Positions 7,690-16,426 of a stretch of 64,000 nucleotides of DNA are shown here, piece after piece (position 1 is the stretch's first letter; the number at the start of each line of letters is the position of its first letter). Both the position numbers and the translations under genes were made by a program. Source of the DNA: DAOUKH01 sp965207995 (GTDB lineage: Bacteria > Chloroflexota > Dehalococcoidia > SHYB01); assembly GCA_965207995.1 (NCBI GenBank), contig OZ242299.1:558001-622000 (forward strand), read 5' to 3'. Below the pieces are notes generated by a model, which was given only the letters and a program-made list of their open reading frames with translations, had not been told where the DNA came from and searched no databases.

Positions 7690-7932
7690 TCAGGCGTCGC
7701 CGATGGGGAGGATCCGCAACTTCTTGGCCAGCGCGTCGTAGCGCGGGTCGGCACGTTCTGCCGGCTTGAACGTGCCCCGCCACCGGTCGGCGAACGTCGG
7801 CGCATCCTCGCCGACAAGCTCCCTGAGCGACTGCTCGATGAGCGACGACAAGGACAGGCCGCGGGAGCGCGCGTACCGCTTGGCCTTGGGGACCAGGTCG
7901 GCGTCGATGGTGATGGTGAGTCGCTGTTTCAT
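7690..7932 (-). CDS. DUF6364-type ribbon-helix-helix antitoxin-like protein
   Basis: An 80-residue protein beginning MKQRLTITIDADLVPKAKRY followed by ARSRGLSLSSLIEQSLREL, the ribbon-helix-helix pattern of the DUF6364 antitoxin family, with a short C-terminal tail WRGTFKPAERADPRYDALAKK of the sort that contacts a toxin. DUF6364 antitoxins usually precede a PIN-domain toxin on the same strand. Downstream (towards 7657) lies only the convergent brnA-like gene, so the expected toxin is missing. Orphan antitoxin or regulator. Confidence 0.65.
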   Translation of the reverse strand: MKQRLTITIDADLVPKAKRYARSRGLSLSSLIEQSLRELVGEDAPTFADRWRGTFKPAERADPRYDALAKKLRILPIGDA

Positions 7933-8057
7933 GGTGGGGTCGGCATCAATGCTAGCCTAGAGACGATTGTACATAGACCTGCCGCCGGGAAGCTAGAGGC
8001 TGAGGCCGATAGCGGAGGGAACTAGCTATTTCTTCTCCGGCGATCCAAGAGCTCAGC

Positions 8058-9005
8058 ATGATCGGAGAGAAGGGCGTGGTCAGGGACCAGGACGCCATCC
8101 AAGGAATCCCTTTTGACGAACTGTGGGAACGCGTCGATGGCGCCAGGAAGCAAGTCGAGCTTGAGAGGGGGTCGCCAGTTCCTGATATGGAGTGGCAGGC
8201 CTACAGGAGCGCTCTCAAGAAGATGCTGGAGACCCCTGTTGAGGCATTGCACTCTCCTTTCCTGGACATGTGCAGGGAATACCTTGCAGCCGCCAAAAGA
8301 GATGCTCGGGCCGCAGAAGTCCTTGATAACAGCAATGGGCAGGCGGCATTGACGCTATACCACATTCAGCAGGGGATCGAAAAAGCAACGAAGGCCCTTT
8401 GCGTCGCCATGGGAATCGCAACGCCTGAGAGTCTACGAAGCACTCATCGGACACCACAGCCGCTGCTTGCCGCTTTGGGCAAGAATTTTCTTGGAGAAGG
8501 GGCTGCGGAGTTTCTGAGAGCGCTTGACAAGGGATATCGCAAAAAACTGAAAAGGGCCAACGTACTGGTCAACAATAGGCAGCAGAAGCTGGCAAGGCTC
8601 CCCTTCCGGCGTACCGGCTGGGACTTAGGCATAGAAGATTTTCTTGATACGCTCGATAATCTCGCCCGACACCAAGAGTGGTTTGAACAGAAGGAGGAAA
8701 ACGTCAAGAAGATCCTGGCCGGATGCCTACCTGAATATAGGGATCAGATTCTGGCGTTTGCGGCAGCGAAGTATGCTCTAGCAGCTCCGAATTGTCTCGT
8801 TATTGGGGCGCTAACGTACCCCCACGAGAGTTCGACACGTTATCCGGGGGGAGATCTTGAACCACCTGACTATGCGGGAGAATTAGGGATCGTGCGGGCA
8901 ATTCCTTCGCTCCTTGAGAGAACACCGTTGACCATCCGACGCGTCGAAGAGTTGGTCGACCACATCGAGCGGAGAGGGCAGACCTCGGAGGACGCCGCGC
9001 GTTGA
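8058..9005 (+). CDS. HEPN-domain-like protein of unknown role
   Basis: A 315-residue protein. The segment EYLAAAKRDARAAEVLDNSN, then ALTLYHIQQGIEKATKALCV (about residues 75-120), matches the HEPN helix pattern (A-x-x-D-x-x-A with an EKA-KAL motif). HEPN proteins include RNA-cutting toxins and defence effectors, but the catalytic RxxxxxH motif is not evident, so activity is unproven. Base composition is visibly less GC-rich than its neighbours, and it stands beside two orphan antitoxins, so acquired DNA is likely. Start ATG 8058; the ribosome site (AAGAG) is weak. Confidence 0.45.
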   Translation: MIGEKGVVRDQDAIQGIPFDELWERVDGARKQVELERGSPVPDMEWQAYRSALKKMLETPVEALHSPFLDMCREYLAAAKRDARAAEVLDNSNGQAALTLYHIQQGIEKATKALCVAMGIATPESLRSTHRTPQPLLAALGKNFLGEGAAEFLRALDKGYRKKLKRANVLVNNRQQKLARLPFRRTGWDLGIEDFLDTLDNLARHQEWFEQKEENVKKILAGCLPEYRDQILAFAAAKYALAAPNCLVIGALTYPHESSTRYPGGDLEPPDYAGELGIVRAIPSLLERTPLTIRRVEELVDHIERRGQTSEDAAR

Positions 9006-9042
9006 TGCTAAAGGCGCAAAGCTTGTGTGGGCGGCGGTCACC

Positions 9043-9291
9043 TCATAGCCATGCTGGGGAACGGACGACCTCCACGTAGCTACCCAAGTTGCGGGCCTTG
9101 TTGAGTTCAGTCCTCCAACTCAACTTCCCTGTTGCCTGTTCAGAAATCCGCGCAAGGCCTGATTGGTTGAACCCATCAAGGTCGCGGGAACACTTGATCC
9201 CGAACAGGTGTACGGCAACTGCCTGTTCCTTATGGGGGGCAGCCGCCTCATACATTCTCTTGAGGATTGCGACGGCTTCACTCTCGGTCAT
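9043..9291 (-). CDS. Small HTH-like protein
   Basis: Starting at ATG 9291, with GGAGG 6 bases upstream, an 82-residue protein MTESEAVAILKRMYEAAAPH continues with EQAVAVHLFGIKCSRDL, QSGLARISEQATGKLSWRTE and LNKARNLGSYVEV. The pattern (helix, HLFGI, then two short helices ending YVEV) is that of a small HTH-like domain sometimes found in restriction- or plasmid-related proteins. The longer frame starting at 9366 is rejected because it has no ribosome site and runs into repeat-like DNA. Function unknown. Confidence 0.5.
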   Translation of the reverse strand: MTESEAVAILKRMYEAAAPHKEQAVAVHLFGIKCSRDLDGFNQSGLARISEQATGKLSWRTELNKARNLGSYVEVVRSPAWL

Positions 9292-9435
9292 ATGAGTCCT
9301 CCCTGCTCTTCGCCCTGTGTTTGGGGATTCACGGATTCCAGCAAGGCCCCCGCAAGACACGGGCACCTCCGCAACGCCATGTTGATGTTCGTTTGCCCCT
9401 TGGGAGTTGCGGGCTTTGTGAAGGTTGGCGCACCC

Positions 9436-9560
9436 CGCTCCACCCCCGGCCCTCTCTCAGTCTCCCCCAGCGGGGGAGAGGGAAGAAACCACCCCGCTCC
9501 ACCCGTTTCCCAACCATCGGCGGGATTTGTGCAGAGGGCGCCCACCGAGGGGGAGCGGGG
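9436..9560. repeat. Inverted copy of the 152-bp dispersed repeat
   Basis: Contains CCCTCTCTCAGTCTCCCCCA and GGGGGAGAGGG, then CCCAACCATCGGCGGGATTTG, the reverse complement of the 832-1400 unit. Together with the promoter at 9594 it accounts for the 350-base gap before 9644. Confidence 0.8.
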
Positions 9561-9593
9561 AGATAGGGACGGGCGCCGCTCCTCTCTAGCGGT

Positions 9594-9601
9594 GGTAGAA
9601 T
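9594..9601 (+). promoter_or_regulatory. Extended -10 promoter TGGTAGAAT type
   Basis: TGG-TAGAAT followed by CCGGCG, 42 bases before the ATG at 9644. Matches the promoters at 4174 and 11222. Confidence 0.6.
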
Positions 9602-9643
9602 CCGGCGCACGACGGCCCGGCGGGCCGCTTGGGGAGGGACGTC

Positions 9644-11095
9644 ATGGCGGCGGTGACGAGCAAGTCGGCGGCGATTCGCGCCAAGCTGGACCATCCGATC
9701 ATCGACTCCGATGGGCACCTCATCGAGGTGACGCCCGTCCTCCACGACTACATCCGAGCCGAGGGCGGCGAGAGCGTCCTCCAACGGGTGAAGAACAACG
9801 CCGACTACGCCCACTGGACGCAGTCTTCAGAGGATGAGCGGAGCGACGCGCGGACGACCGCCATCACCTGGTGGCTGGCCCCGACCAAGAACGGCCTCGA
9901 CCGCGCCACCGCCATGATCCCCCGCCTCCTCGCCGAGCGCCTCGACGACCTGGGTCTCGACTTCTGCGTGCTCTACCCTTCCGGCGGCTTGGGTTACCCC
10001 CGCCTGCCCGACGAGGAGCTTCGCCGCGTCTGCTGCCGGGCCTACAACAAGTACGTCGCCGACACCTACGGCCCCTACTCCGCGCAGCTGACCCCGGCGG
10101 CGCTGATCCCGCTGCACAACCCCGAAGAGGGTATCGAGGAGATGGAGTTCGCGGTGCGGGATCTTGGCCTGAAGGTCGCCATGATCGCCGGCCACGTCCG
10201 CCGGCCCATCCGGCAGGTACAACGCGAGCACCCCGGCGCGGTGGCGCAGTACGGATCGTGGTACGACGTCTTCGGCGAGGACAGCGAGCACGACTACGAC
10301 CCCTTCTGGGCGAAGTCGATCGAGCTCGGGATGCCGCTGGCCACCCACACCGGCGGCTTTGGCTTCACCAACAACTCGAACATCAACAACTTCATGCAGA
10401 ACCACCTCGGCCACTTCGCCAACGCGGGCAACCTGCTCTGCAAGTCGCTCTTCTTCAGCGGCGTGACCCACCGCTTCCCCAAGATGCGCATGGCCTTCCT
10501 CGAGTGCGGCGCGGGGTGGGCGGCCGACCTCTACGCGGGCATCGTCGCCCGCTGGGAGAAGCGCAACCCGGAGACCCTGCAAAACGTCGACCCCCGGCAC
10601 CTCGACGAGGACCGCATCATGGACCTCTTCGCGGCCTACGGCGACGAGAAGGCAGTGGGCAAGCTCGAAGAGATCAAGGAGTCACTGAGGACGCCGAGCA
10701 TGTTCGCCACCCACAACGCCCCCGACGAGCTGAACGACTTCGCCCGCGCCGGCATCACCAAGCCCGAGGACATCCGCGACCGCTTCATCCCCAACTTCTT
10801 CTTCGGCTGCGAGGCCGACGACCCGATGAACGCCGCCGCCTTCAATCCCAAGATCGCGCCCTTCGGCGCGAAGGTCGGCGCGCTGCTCAGCTCCGACATC
10901 GGCCACTGGGACGTCATCGACATGCGCGACGTCGTCGAGGAGGCCTACGAGCTGGTCGAGGACGGCCTCATGACCGCGGACGACTTCCGCGACTTCACCT
11001 TCGGCAACCCCCTCCGCTTCTTCACCGACCTCAACCCCGCCTTCTTCGACGGCACCGCCATCGAAGGAGCAGCGAAGGCAGCGCTGGCGCCCTAA
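9644..11095 (+). CDS. Amidohydrolase-2 family protein, paralogue 2
   Basis: A 483-residue protein, the same architecture as 4216-5664 throughout: HPIIDSDGHLIEVTPVLHDY, TWWLAPTKNGLDRATAMIPR, LATHTGGFGFTNNSNINNFM, LECGAGWAADLYAG, FIPNFFFGCEADDPMNAAAF and LSSDIGHWDVIDM. The ATG at 9644 is used (GGAGGGACGTC ribosome site) rather than an in-frame TTG at 9629. It opens a group of three same-strand copies (9644, 11273, 12725) that look like a recent tandem expansion. Residues around the metal ligands are unchanged between copies; differences cluster at residues 45-70 and 110-125, which may shape substrate choice (inference). Confidence 0.8.
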   Translation: MAAVTSKSAAIRAKLDHPIIDSDGHLIEVTPVLHDYIRAEGGESVLQRVKNNADYAHWTQSSEDERSDARTTAITWWLAPTKNGLDRATAMIPRLLAERLDDLGLDFCVLYPSGGLGYPRLPDEELRRVCCRAYNKYVADTYGPYSAQLTPAALIPLHNPEEGIEEMEFAVRDLGLKVAMIAGHVRRPIRQVQREHPGAVAQYGSWYDVFGEDSEHDYDPFWAKSIELGMPLATHTGGFGFTNNSNINNFMQNHLGHFANAGNLLCKSLFFSGVTHRFPKMRMAFLECGAGWAADLYAGIVARWEKRNPETLQNVDPRHLDEDRIMDLFAAYGDEKAVGKLEEIKESLRTPSMFATHNAPDELNDFARAGITKPEDIRDRFIPNFFFGCEADDPMNAAAFNPKIAPFGAKVGALLSSDIGHWDVIDMRDVVEEAYELVEDGLMTADDFRDFTFGNPLRFFTDLNPAFFDGTAIEGAAKAALAP

Positions 11096-11099
11096 GCCT

Positions 11100-11175
11100 G
11101 CAGCGCCCTACGGGCGCTCGCGCGCCTGACGGCGCGCGCCCTCTCTCAATCTCCCCCAGAGGGGGAGAGGTTTAA
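11100..11175. repeat. Single inverted hairpin repeat copy
   Basis: GCGCCCTACGGGCGC stem-loop, then CCTGACGGCGCGCGCCCTCT and the CTCCCCCAGAGGGGGAGAGG hairpin. A near-identical block follows the paralogue at 12725 (14189-14265), so the repeat sits at the 3' end of two paralogues and may have been copied with them or act as their terminator. Confidence 0.8.
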
Positions 11176-11221
11176 GGAGCGGGTGAGGGAGAAGACCGCC
11201 CCGCGCCTCCCCTACGTCGGT

Positions 11222-11229
11222 GGTAAAAT
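11222..11229 (+). promoter_or_regulatory. Extended -10 promoter TGGTAAAAT type
   Basis: TGG-TAAAAT followed by CCGGCG, 43 bases before the ATG at 11273; third member of the conserved promoter set (4174, 9594). Confidence 0.6.
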
Positions 11230-11272
11230 CCGGCGCAGCAGGGGCCACTGGGCCCGATCGGAGGCGAAGGGT

Positions 11273-12715
11273 ATGGCGGCGACCTCGAGCAAGTCGGCGG
11301 AGATTCGCGCGAAGCTGACGCACCCGATCATCGACTCCGACGGGCACCTCATCGAGGTGACGCCGGTACTCTACGACTACATCCGCGCCGAGGGCGGCGA
11401 GCAGGTCCTCGAGCGCTTCAAGAAGCATGGAGCCCGGCACTGGACGCACGTGCCGCTCGAACAGCGGCAAGAGATGCGGCTGACGGCGAGCACCTGGTGG
11501 CTCGTCCCCACCAAGAACGGCCTCGACCGCGCCACCGCCATGATCCCGCGTCTGCTCGCCGAGCGCCTCGACGAGCTTGGGTTCGACTTCTGCGTCCTCT
11601 ACCCCTCGTCGGCGTTGGCCTTTCCAAGCCTCCCCGACGAGGAGCTCCGGCGGGTCTGCTGCCGCGCCTACAACCGGTACGTCGCCGAGACCTACGCGCC
11701 CTATTCGCGGCAGATGACCCCGGCGGCGCTCGTCCCCATGCACACGCCGGAAGAGGGCATGGAGGAGCTTGAGTTCGCCTCGCGGGAGCTCGGCCTGAAG
11801 GTGGCGGCGATGGCGGGCTACGTCCGCCGCCCCATCCGCAAGGTGCAGCGGGAGTTCCTCGGCGCGACGGGCAACTTCAGCATCTGGTACGACGTCTACG
11901 GCGAGGACAGCGAGTACGACTACGACCCATTCTGGGCCAAGGCCATCGAGCTCGGCATGCCGCTCGCGACGCACTCGGCGGGGTTCGGCTTCACCAACAA
12001 CGCCAACATCAACAATTTCATGCAGAACCACCTCGGTCACTTCGCCAACGCCGCCAACGTGCTCTGCAAGTCGATGTTCTTCAGCGGCGTGACGCGGCGC
12101 TTCCCCGAGCTGAGGATCGGCTTCCTCGAGTGCGGCGCGGGGTGGGCCGCCGACCTCTACGCCGGCATCATCGCCCGGTGGGAGAAGCGCAACCCCGAGG
12201 CCCTGCAGGGCGTCGACCCGCGGCTCATGGACGAGGACCGCATCATGGAGCTTTTCGCGGCCTATGGCGACGACCGGGCCGTGGGCAAGCTCGAAGAGAT
12301 CAAGGAGTCGCTGCAGGGAGTGGGTGTCCTGGCCGCGCAGAACGCCCCCGAGGAGCTCAACGACTTCGCCCGCGCCGGCATCACCGGGCCCGAGGACATC
12401 CGCGACCGCTTCATCCCCAACTTCTTCTTCGGCTGCGAGGCCGACGACCCCATGAACGCCATCGCCTTCGACGCCAAGATCGCCCCCTTCGGGGCCAAGG
12501 TCGGTGCTATGCTCAGCTCCGACATCGGCCACTGGGACGTCATCGACATGCGCGACGTCGTGGAGGAGGCCTACGAGATGGTCGAGGACGGCCTCATGAC
12601 CGCCGACGACTTCCGCGACTTCACCTTCAACAACCCGCTGCGCTTCTTCACCGATCTCAACCCCGCCTTCTTCGACGGCACCACCATCGAAGAAGCAGCC
12701 AAGGCCGCCCGCTAG
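11273..12715 (+). CDS. Amidohydrolase-2 family protein, paralogue 3
   Basis: A 480-residue protein with the same set of blocks: HPIIDSDGHLIEVTPVLYDY, LATHSAGFGFTNNANINNFM, LECGAGWAADLYAG, CEADDPMNAIAF, LSSDIGHWDV. The ATG at 11273 follows GGAGGCGAAGGGT (ribosome site). It differs from paralogue 2 mainly in the substrate-facing loop: the second residue after the metal His is Ala (HSAG) rather than Gly. It is followed after 9 bases by paralogue 4 and probably shares its mRNA. Confidence 0.8.
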   Translation: MAATSSKSAEIRAKLTHPIIDSDGHLIEVTPVLYDYIRAEGGEQVLERFKKHGARHWTHVPLEQRQEMRLTASTWWLVPTKNGLDRATAMIPRLLAERLDELGFDFCVLYPSSALAFPSLPDEELRRVCCRAYNRYVAETYAPYSRQMTPAALVPMHTPEEGMEELEFASRELGLKVAAMAGYVRRPIRKVQREFLGATGNFSIWYDVYGEDSEYDYDPFWAKAIELGMPLATHSAGFGFTNNANINNFMQNHLGHFANAANVLCKSMFFSGVTRRFPELRIGFLECGAGWAADLYAGIIARWEKRNPEALQGVDPRLMDEDRIMELFAAYGDDRAVGKLEEIKESLQGVGVLAAQNAPEELNDFARAGITGPEDIRDRFIPNFFFGCEADDPMNAIAFDAKIAPFGAKVGAMLSSDIGHWDVIDMRDVVEEAYEMVEDGLMTADDFRDFTFNNPLRFFTDLNPAFFDGTTIEEAAKAAR

Positions 12716-12724
12716 GCGAGGCTC

Positions 12725-14188
12725 ATGGCGGCGGTTTCGAGCAAGTCGGCGGCGATTCGCGCCAAGCTGACGCATCCAATCATCGATGCCGACGGCCACC
12801 TCATCGAGGTGACGCCGGTGCTCTACGACTACGTCCGCGCCGAGGGCGGAGAAGATGCCGTCCGGCGCCTAAGGGCGGAGATCGAGCAGTTTCACTGGAC
12901 GCGGCTCTCGCCGGACGAGCGGCGCGGGGCGCGGGTGCCCGCCATCACCTGGTGGCTCGTCCCCGCCAAGAACAGCCTCGACCGCGCCACCGCCATGGCC
13001 CCCCGCCTCCTCGTTGAGCGCTTGGATGAGCTCGGCCTCGACTTCTGCGTCCTCTACCCCTCCCTAGCGCTCGACTTCCCGCATTTGGCCGACGAGGACC
13101 TCCGGCGGTCCTCTTGCCGGGCCTACAACAGGTACGCCGCCGAGGTCTACGCCCCCTATTCGCGGCGCCTATGCACGCCGGCGGTGATACCGATGCACAC
13201 GCCGGAGGAGGCCATCGAGGAGCTTGAATTCGCCGCGCGGGAGCTCGGCCTGAAGGCCGCGATGATCGCGGGCCACGTCCACCGCCCTATCAGCGAGTCG
13301 CAGCGCGAGCGCCTGGGCGCGATCGGGCAATACGGCCCCCAACGCGGCTGGTGGTACGACACCTTCGGCGAGGACAGCGACTACGACTACGACCCGTTCT
13401 GGGCCAAGGCCGTCGAGCTTGGCATGCCGCTGGCGGCGCACTCGTGCGGCTTTGGGTTCACCAACCACTCCAACGTCAACAACTTCATGCAGAACCACCT
13501 TGGCCACTTCGCCAACGCCGCCAACCTGCTCTGCAAGTCGCTCTTCTTCAGCGGCGTCACCCGGCGCTTCCCCAAGCTCCGCGTGGCCTTCCTCGAGTGC
13601 GGTGCGGGCTGGGCCGCCGACCTCTACGCCGGCATCGTCGCCCGCTGGGAGAAGCGCAGCCCCGACGCCCTGCAACACATCGATCCCCGGCAACTCGACG
13701 AGGACCGCATCATTGACCTCCTCGCCGCCTACGGCGACGCCAAGACGGCGGGTAAGCTCGCGGAGATCAAGGACTCGCTGAACGCACCAGGCTACCTCGC
13801 CGCGCGCAACGTGCCCGACGATCTCAACGACTTCGCCCGCGCCGGCATCGCCAAGCCCGAGGACATCCGCGACCGCTTCATCCCCAACTTCTTCTTCGGA
13901 TGCGAGGCCGACGACCCCATGAACGCCGTCGCCTTCAACGCCAAGATCGCCCCCTTCGGGGCCAAGGTCGGCGCCATGCTCAGCTCCGACATCGGCCACT
14001 GGGACGTCATCGACATGCGCGACGTCGTCGAGGAGGCCTACGAGATGGTCGAGGACGGCCTCATGACCGCCGGCGACTTCCGCGACTTCACCTTCAACAA
14101 CCCCCTCCGCTTCTTCACCGACCTCAACCCCGCCTTCTTCGACGGCACCGCCATCGAAGAAGCGGCGAAAGCAGCACGCGCACCTTAA
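12725..14188 (+). CDS. Amidohydrolase-2 family protein, paralogue 4
   Basis: A 487-residue protein starting 9 bases after paralogue 3, with no promoter of its own visible and a GAGGCTC ribosome site. First metal block HPIIDADGHLIEVTPVLYDY, His block LAAHSCGFGFTNHSNVNNFM (with Cys after HS), LECGAGWAADLYAG, and LSSDIGHWDV. It carries a few extra residues (QRGWWYDTFG) relative to the others. Likely the second gene of a two-gene operon with 11273. Confidence 0.8.
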   Translation: MAAVSSKSAAIRAKLTHPIIDADGHLIEVTPVLYDYVRAEGGEDAVRRLRAEIEQFHWTRLSPDERRGARVPAITWWLVPAKNSLDRATAMAPRLLVERLDELGLDFCVLYPSLALDFPHLADEDLRRSSCRAYNRYAAEVYAPYSRRLCTPAVIPMHTPEEAIEELEFAARELGLKAAMIAGHVHRPISESQRERLGAIGQYGPQRGWWYDTFGEDSDYDYDPFWAKAVELGMPLAAHSCGFGFTNHSNVNNFMQNHLGHFANAANLLCKSLFFSGVTRRFPKLRVAFLECGAGWAADLYAGIVARWEKRSPDALQHIDPRQLDEDRIIDLLAAYGDAKTAGKLAEIKDSLNAPGYLAARNVPDDLNDFARAGIAKPEDIRDRFIPNFFFGCEADDPMNAVAFNAKIAPFGAKVGAMLSSDIGHWDVIDMRDVVEEAYEMVEDGLMTAGDFRDFTFNNPLRFFTDLNPAFFDGTAIEEAAKAARAP

Positions 14189-14265
14189 CCCTGCAACGCC
14201 CTACGGGCGCTCGCGCGCCTGACGGCGCGCGCCCTCTCTCAATCTCCCCCAAAGGGGGAGAGGCC
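14189..14265. repeat. Single inverted hairpin repeat copy
   Basis: Almost the same as 11100-11175 (GCGCCCT-ACGGGCGC stem, then the CTCCCCCAAAGGGGGAGAGG hairpin), placed just after a stop codon and before the convergent SDR gene. Confidence 0.8.
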
Positions 14266-14308
14266 GGAGGGGAGGGGCGACTTTCCCCGTCCGCGGCGAT
14301 AAGGAAGC

Positions 14309-15148
14309 CTAGCCCCTCCAGGGGGTGGCAAGCTCCTCCGGCGTGGCCAGGCCCATCTCCTCGACGAACGGCTTGGCATTGATCGACTTGCCCGTGAACG
14401 CGATTGGGTTGGGGCAGGTCGCGATGTAGGCCGCCGCCTTCGCCGGTATCCACACCCCGTGGGTGTCCGACCGGTCGATGTTCACGTTCGAGACGTTGCC
14501 CCCCTGCGTGTCGGTGTGGCGCTCGGTGAGCGTGTGCCCCGGGTCGAGGTTGAGCACGGCGATGTTGTGCTCAACGAGCTCCTTCGCCAGCGCCGGGGCG
14601 ATCCGGTGCGACGCCGCCTTGGTCACCGGGTAGCCGATGCCGGTGGAGCCCTTGCCCGGCATCCCCGGCGTGTCGTGCTGCGCCGCCCCGGAGGTCAGGT
14701 TGATGATCACGCCGCCGCCCTGCTCGATCATCACCGGGATGCAGAGGTGGTGGAAGAGGAGCACGGCGCGGAAGTTGGTGTCGATCATCGCCTCAAGGTC
14801 GCTCCAGTCGGTGTCGACGAGCTTGGTCACGTAGCCGCTGTCGGCGTAGCGCGCGTTGTTCACCATCACGTCGAGGCGGCCGAGCTGGCTGATGGTGTCG
14901 TAGAAGACCTGCCGGACGTTGTCCATGTCGCGCAGGTCGAGGCGCATGGGAACGGCGCGCCCGCCGGCGGCCTCGACCTCCTCGGCGGTCTGCCCGATCG
15001 TGCCCGGCCAGTTGTTGACCTCGCGCTCCGCCACCGACCGCGCCGTAACGACGACGGTGAAGCCGAGCTTGCCCAGCTCGATCGCGATGCCCTTGCCCAC
15101 GCCCCGGCTCCCGCCGGTCACCAACGCCACCTTCGAATCGTTCGCCAT
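14309..15148 (-). CDS. Short-chain dehydrogenase/reductase
   Basis: A 279-residue classical SDR: KVALVTGGSRGVGKGIAIEL (Rossmann TGxxxGxG, residues 6-25), the NNAR motif of strand beta4 (VMVNNARYADSG), INLTSGAAQ (catalytic Ser region) and GYPVTKAASHR (YxxxK active site). The conserved NNAG is NNAR here. These enzymes oxidise or reduce alcohols, ketones or CoA derivatives with NAD(P)H in the cytoplasm. It is transcribed away from the 15248 amidohydrolase; the two may serve the same pathway (inference). Confidence 0.85.
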   Translation of the reverse strand: MANDSKVALVTGGSRGVGKGIAIELGKLGFTVVVTARSVAEREVNNWPGTIGQTAEEVEAAGGRAVPMRLDLRDMDNVRQVFYDTISQLGRLDVMVNNARYADSGYVTKLVDTDWSDLEAMIDTNFRAVLLFHHLCIPVMIEQGGGVIINLTSGAAQHDTPGMPGKGSTGIGYPVTKAASHRIAPALAKELVEHNIAVLNLDPGHTLTERHTDTQGGNVSNVNIDRSDTHGVWIPAKAAAYIATCPNPIAFTGKSINAKPFVEEMGLATPEELATPWRG

Positions 15149-15188
15149 CGCATCCCTCCCGCGTCGCGGTGCTCCAGACCGCCCCTAT

Positions 15189-15196
15189 GCTATAGT
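15189..15196 (+). promoter_or_regulatory. Extended -10 promoter TGCTATAGT
   Basis: TG-C-TATAGT, 52 bases before the ATG at 15248, in the 99-base space between divergent genes. No -35 is visible. Confidence 0.5.
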
Positions 15197-15247
15197 CAGC
15201 CGCAACCCCTTGGCGGGACCGTTCTCACCCCCAAGCGCGGAGGGCGC

Positions 15248-16399
15248 ATGCACTACGACGTCATCTCGACCGACGACCACCTGCAGGAGTCGTCGACGGT
15301 GTGGACCGACCGCATGTCGAAGAACAAGTGGGGCGGCAAGATCCCCCACATCCGCGAAGTTGAGGGCGGCAACGAGCGGTGGCACATCTGGGACATTCCT
15401 TTGCAGCGGAGCCTGGGCACGGTGCAGGGCGCCGTCGCCGAGGAGTTTCCCGACGGCCTCGGCCCCGACCGTTGGGAGGACATGCCCAAGAAGACCTACG
15501 TTCCCGCCGAGCGCCTCAAAGCAATGGAAGAGGACGGCGTCGACGTCCATGCCTTCTTCAGCAACGTCGCCGGCGTCGCCGGGCAGACCTTCAGCAACCC
15601 GGTCTACGACGACGTCGACTTCCGCATGGACTGCATCCGGGCCTACAACGATTGGCAGATCGAGGAGTGGGCCGACCCCTACCCCGGGCGATTCATCACC
15701 ATCGCGCTCGTGCCGCTGTGGGACGCCGACCTCGCCGCCGCCGAGGTCCGCCGCATGCGCAAGCGCGGCGTCAAGGCGATCTCGTTCTCCTTCCCCCAAC
15801 AGTTCAACTACCCGCACATCTCCGACCCATTCTGGGACCCGTTCTGGCAGGCGGCGCAGGACGCCGGCCTCTCAGTAAACCTCCACATCGGCTCCGGCGG
15901 CAGCATCGGCATCATCAACGAAAGCTGGGCCGGACGCGGGCGCATGGTGCAGGTCGCCGACGGCAGCACAAAGGGGCTGGCGTCGAACATCCAGGTGATG
16001 AGCACGCTCCTCTACTCCGGCATCTTCGACCGCTTCCCCACGCTCAAGTTCGTCTCGTCGGAGAGCGGGCTGGGATGGGCGCCCTACCTGTTGGAGACAG
16101 CCGACCACCAGTGGGAGTCGCAGCGTCTCTACAACCACGGCATGCCCACCAGACCGAGCGAGGTCTTCCACCGCCAGTGCTACATCAACTTCTGGTACGA
16201 GGAGACCGGCATCGCGCTCCGTCACGCCATCGGCATCGACAACATCATGTGGGAGTCCGACTTCCCCCACCCCACCGGCTCCTACCCCAACTCGCGGGCC
16301 TTCATCGAGCGCACCCTCGCCGGGGTGCCGGAGGATGAGTGCCGGAAGATGCTCGTCGAGAACGCCATCCGCGTCTTCAACCTCGACGGGGCATCCTAG
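15248..16399 (+). CDS. Amidohydrolase-2 family protein
   Basis: A 383-residue protein from ATG 15248 (GGAGGG ribosome site 3 bases upstream); an upstream in-frame extension is antisense to the SDR and rejected. Blocks: DVISTDDHLQESSTVWTDRM (metal Asp-x-His), AYNDWQIEEWADPYPGRFI, LSVNLHIGSGGS (metal His), SSESGLGWAPYLLE and NIMWESDFPHPTGSYPNS (C-terminal metal Asp). This EESDFPHP subtype resembles 20547 rather than the 4216 set. It is followed 27 bases later by an SDR gene in the same direction, suggesting a two-step pathway. Confidence 0.82.
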   Translation: MHYDVISTDDHLQESSTVWTDRMSKNKWGGKIPHIREVEGGNERWHIWDIPLQRSLGTVQGAVAEEFPDGLGPDRWEDMPKKTYVPAERLKAMEEDGVDVHAFFSNVAGVAGQTFSNPVYDDVDFRMDCIRAYNDWQIEEWADPYPGRFITIALVPLWDADLAAAEVRRMRKRGVKAISFSFPQQFNYPHISDPFWDPFWQAAQDAGLSVNLHIGSGGSIGIINESWAGRGRMVQVADGSTKGLASNIQVMSTLLYSGIFDRFPTLKFVSSESGLGWAPYLLETADHQWESQRLYNHGMPTRPSEVFHRQCYINFWYEETGIALRHAIGIDNIMWESDFPHPTGSYPNSRAFIERTLAGVPEDECRKMLVENAIRVFNLDGAS

Positions 16400-16426
16400 G
16401 ACGGGACGCTTGGCACGGGGCGTCGT

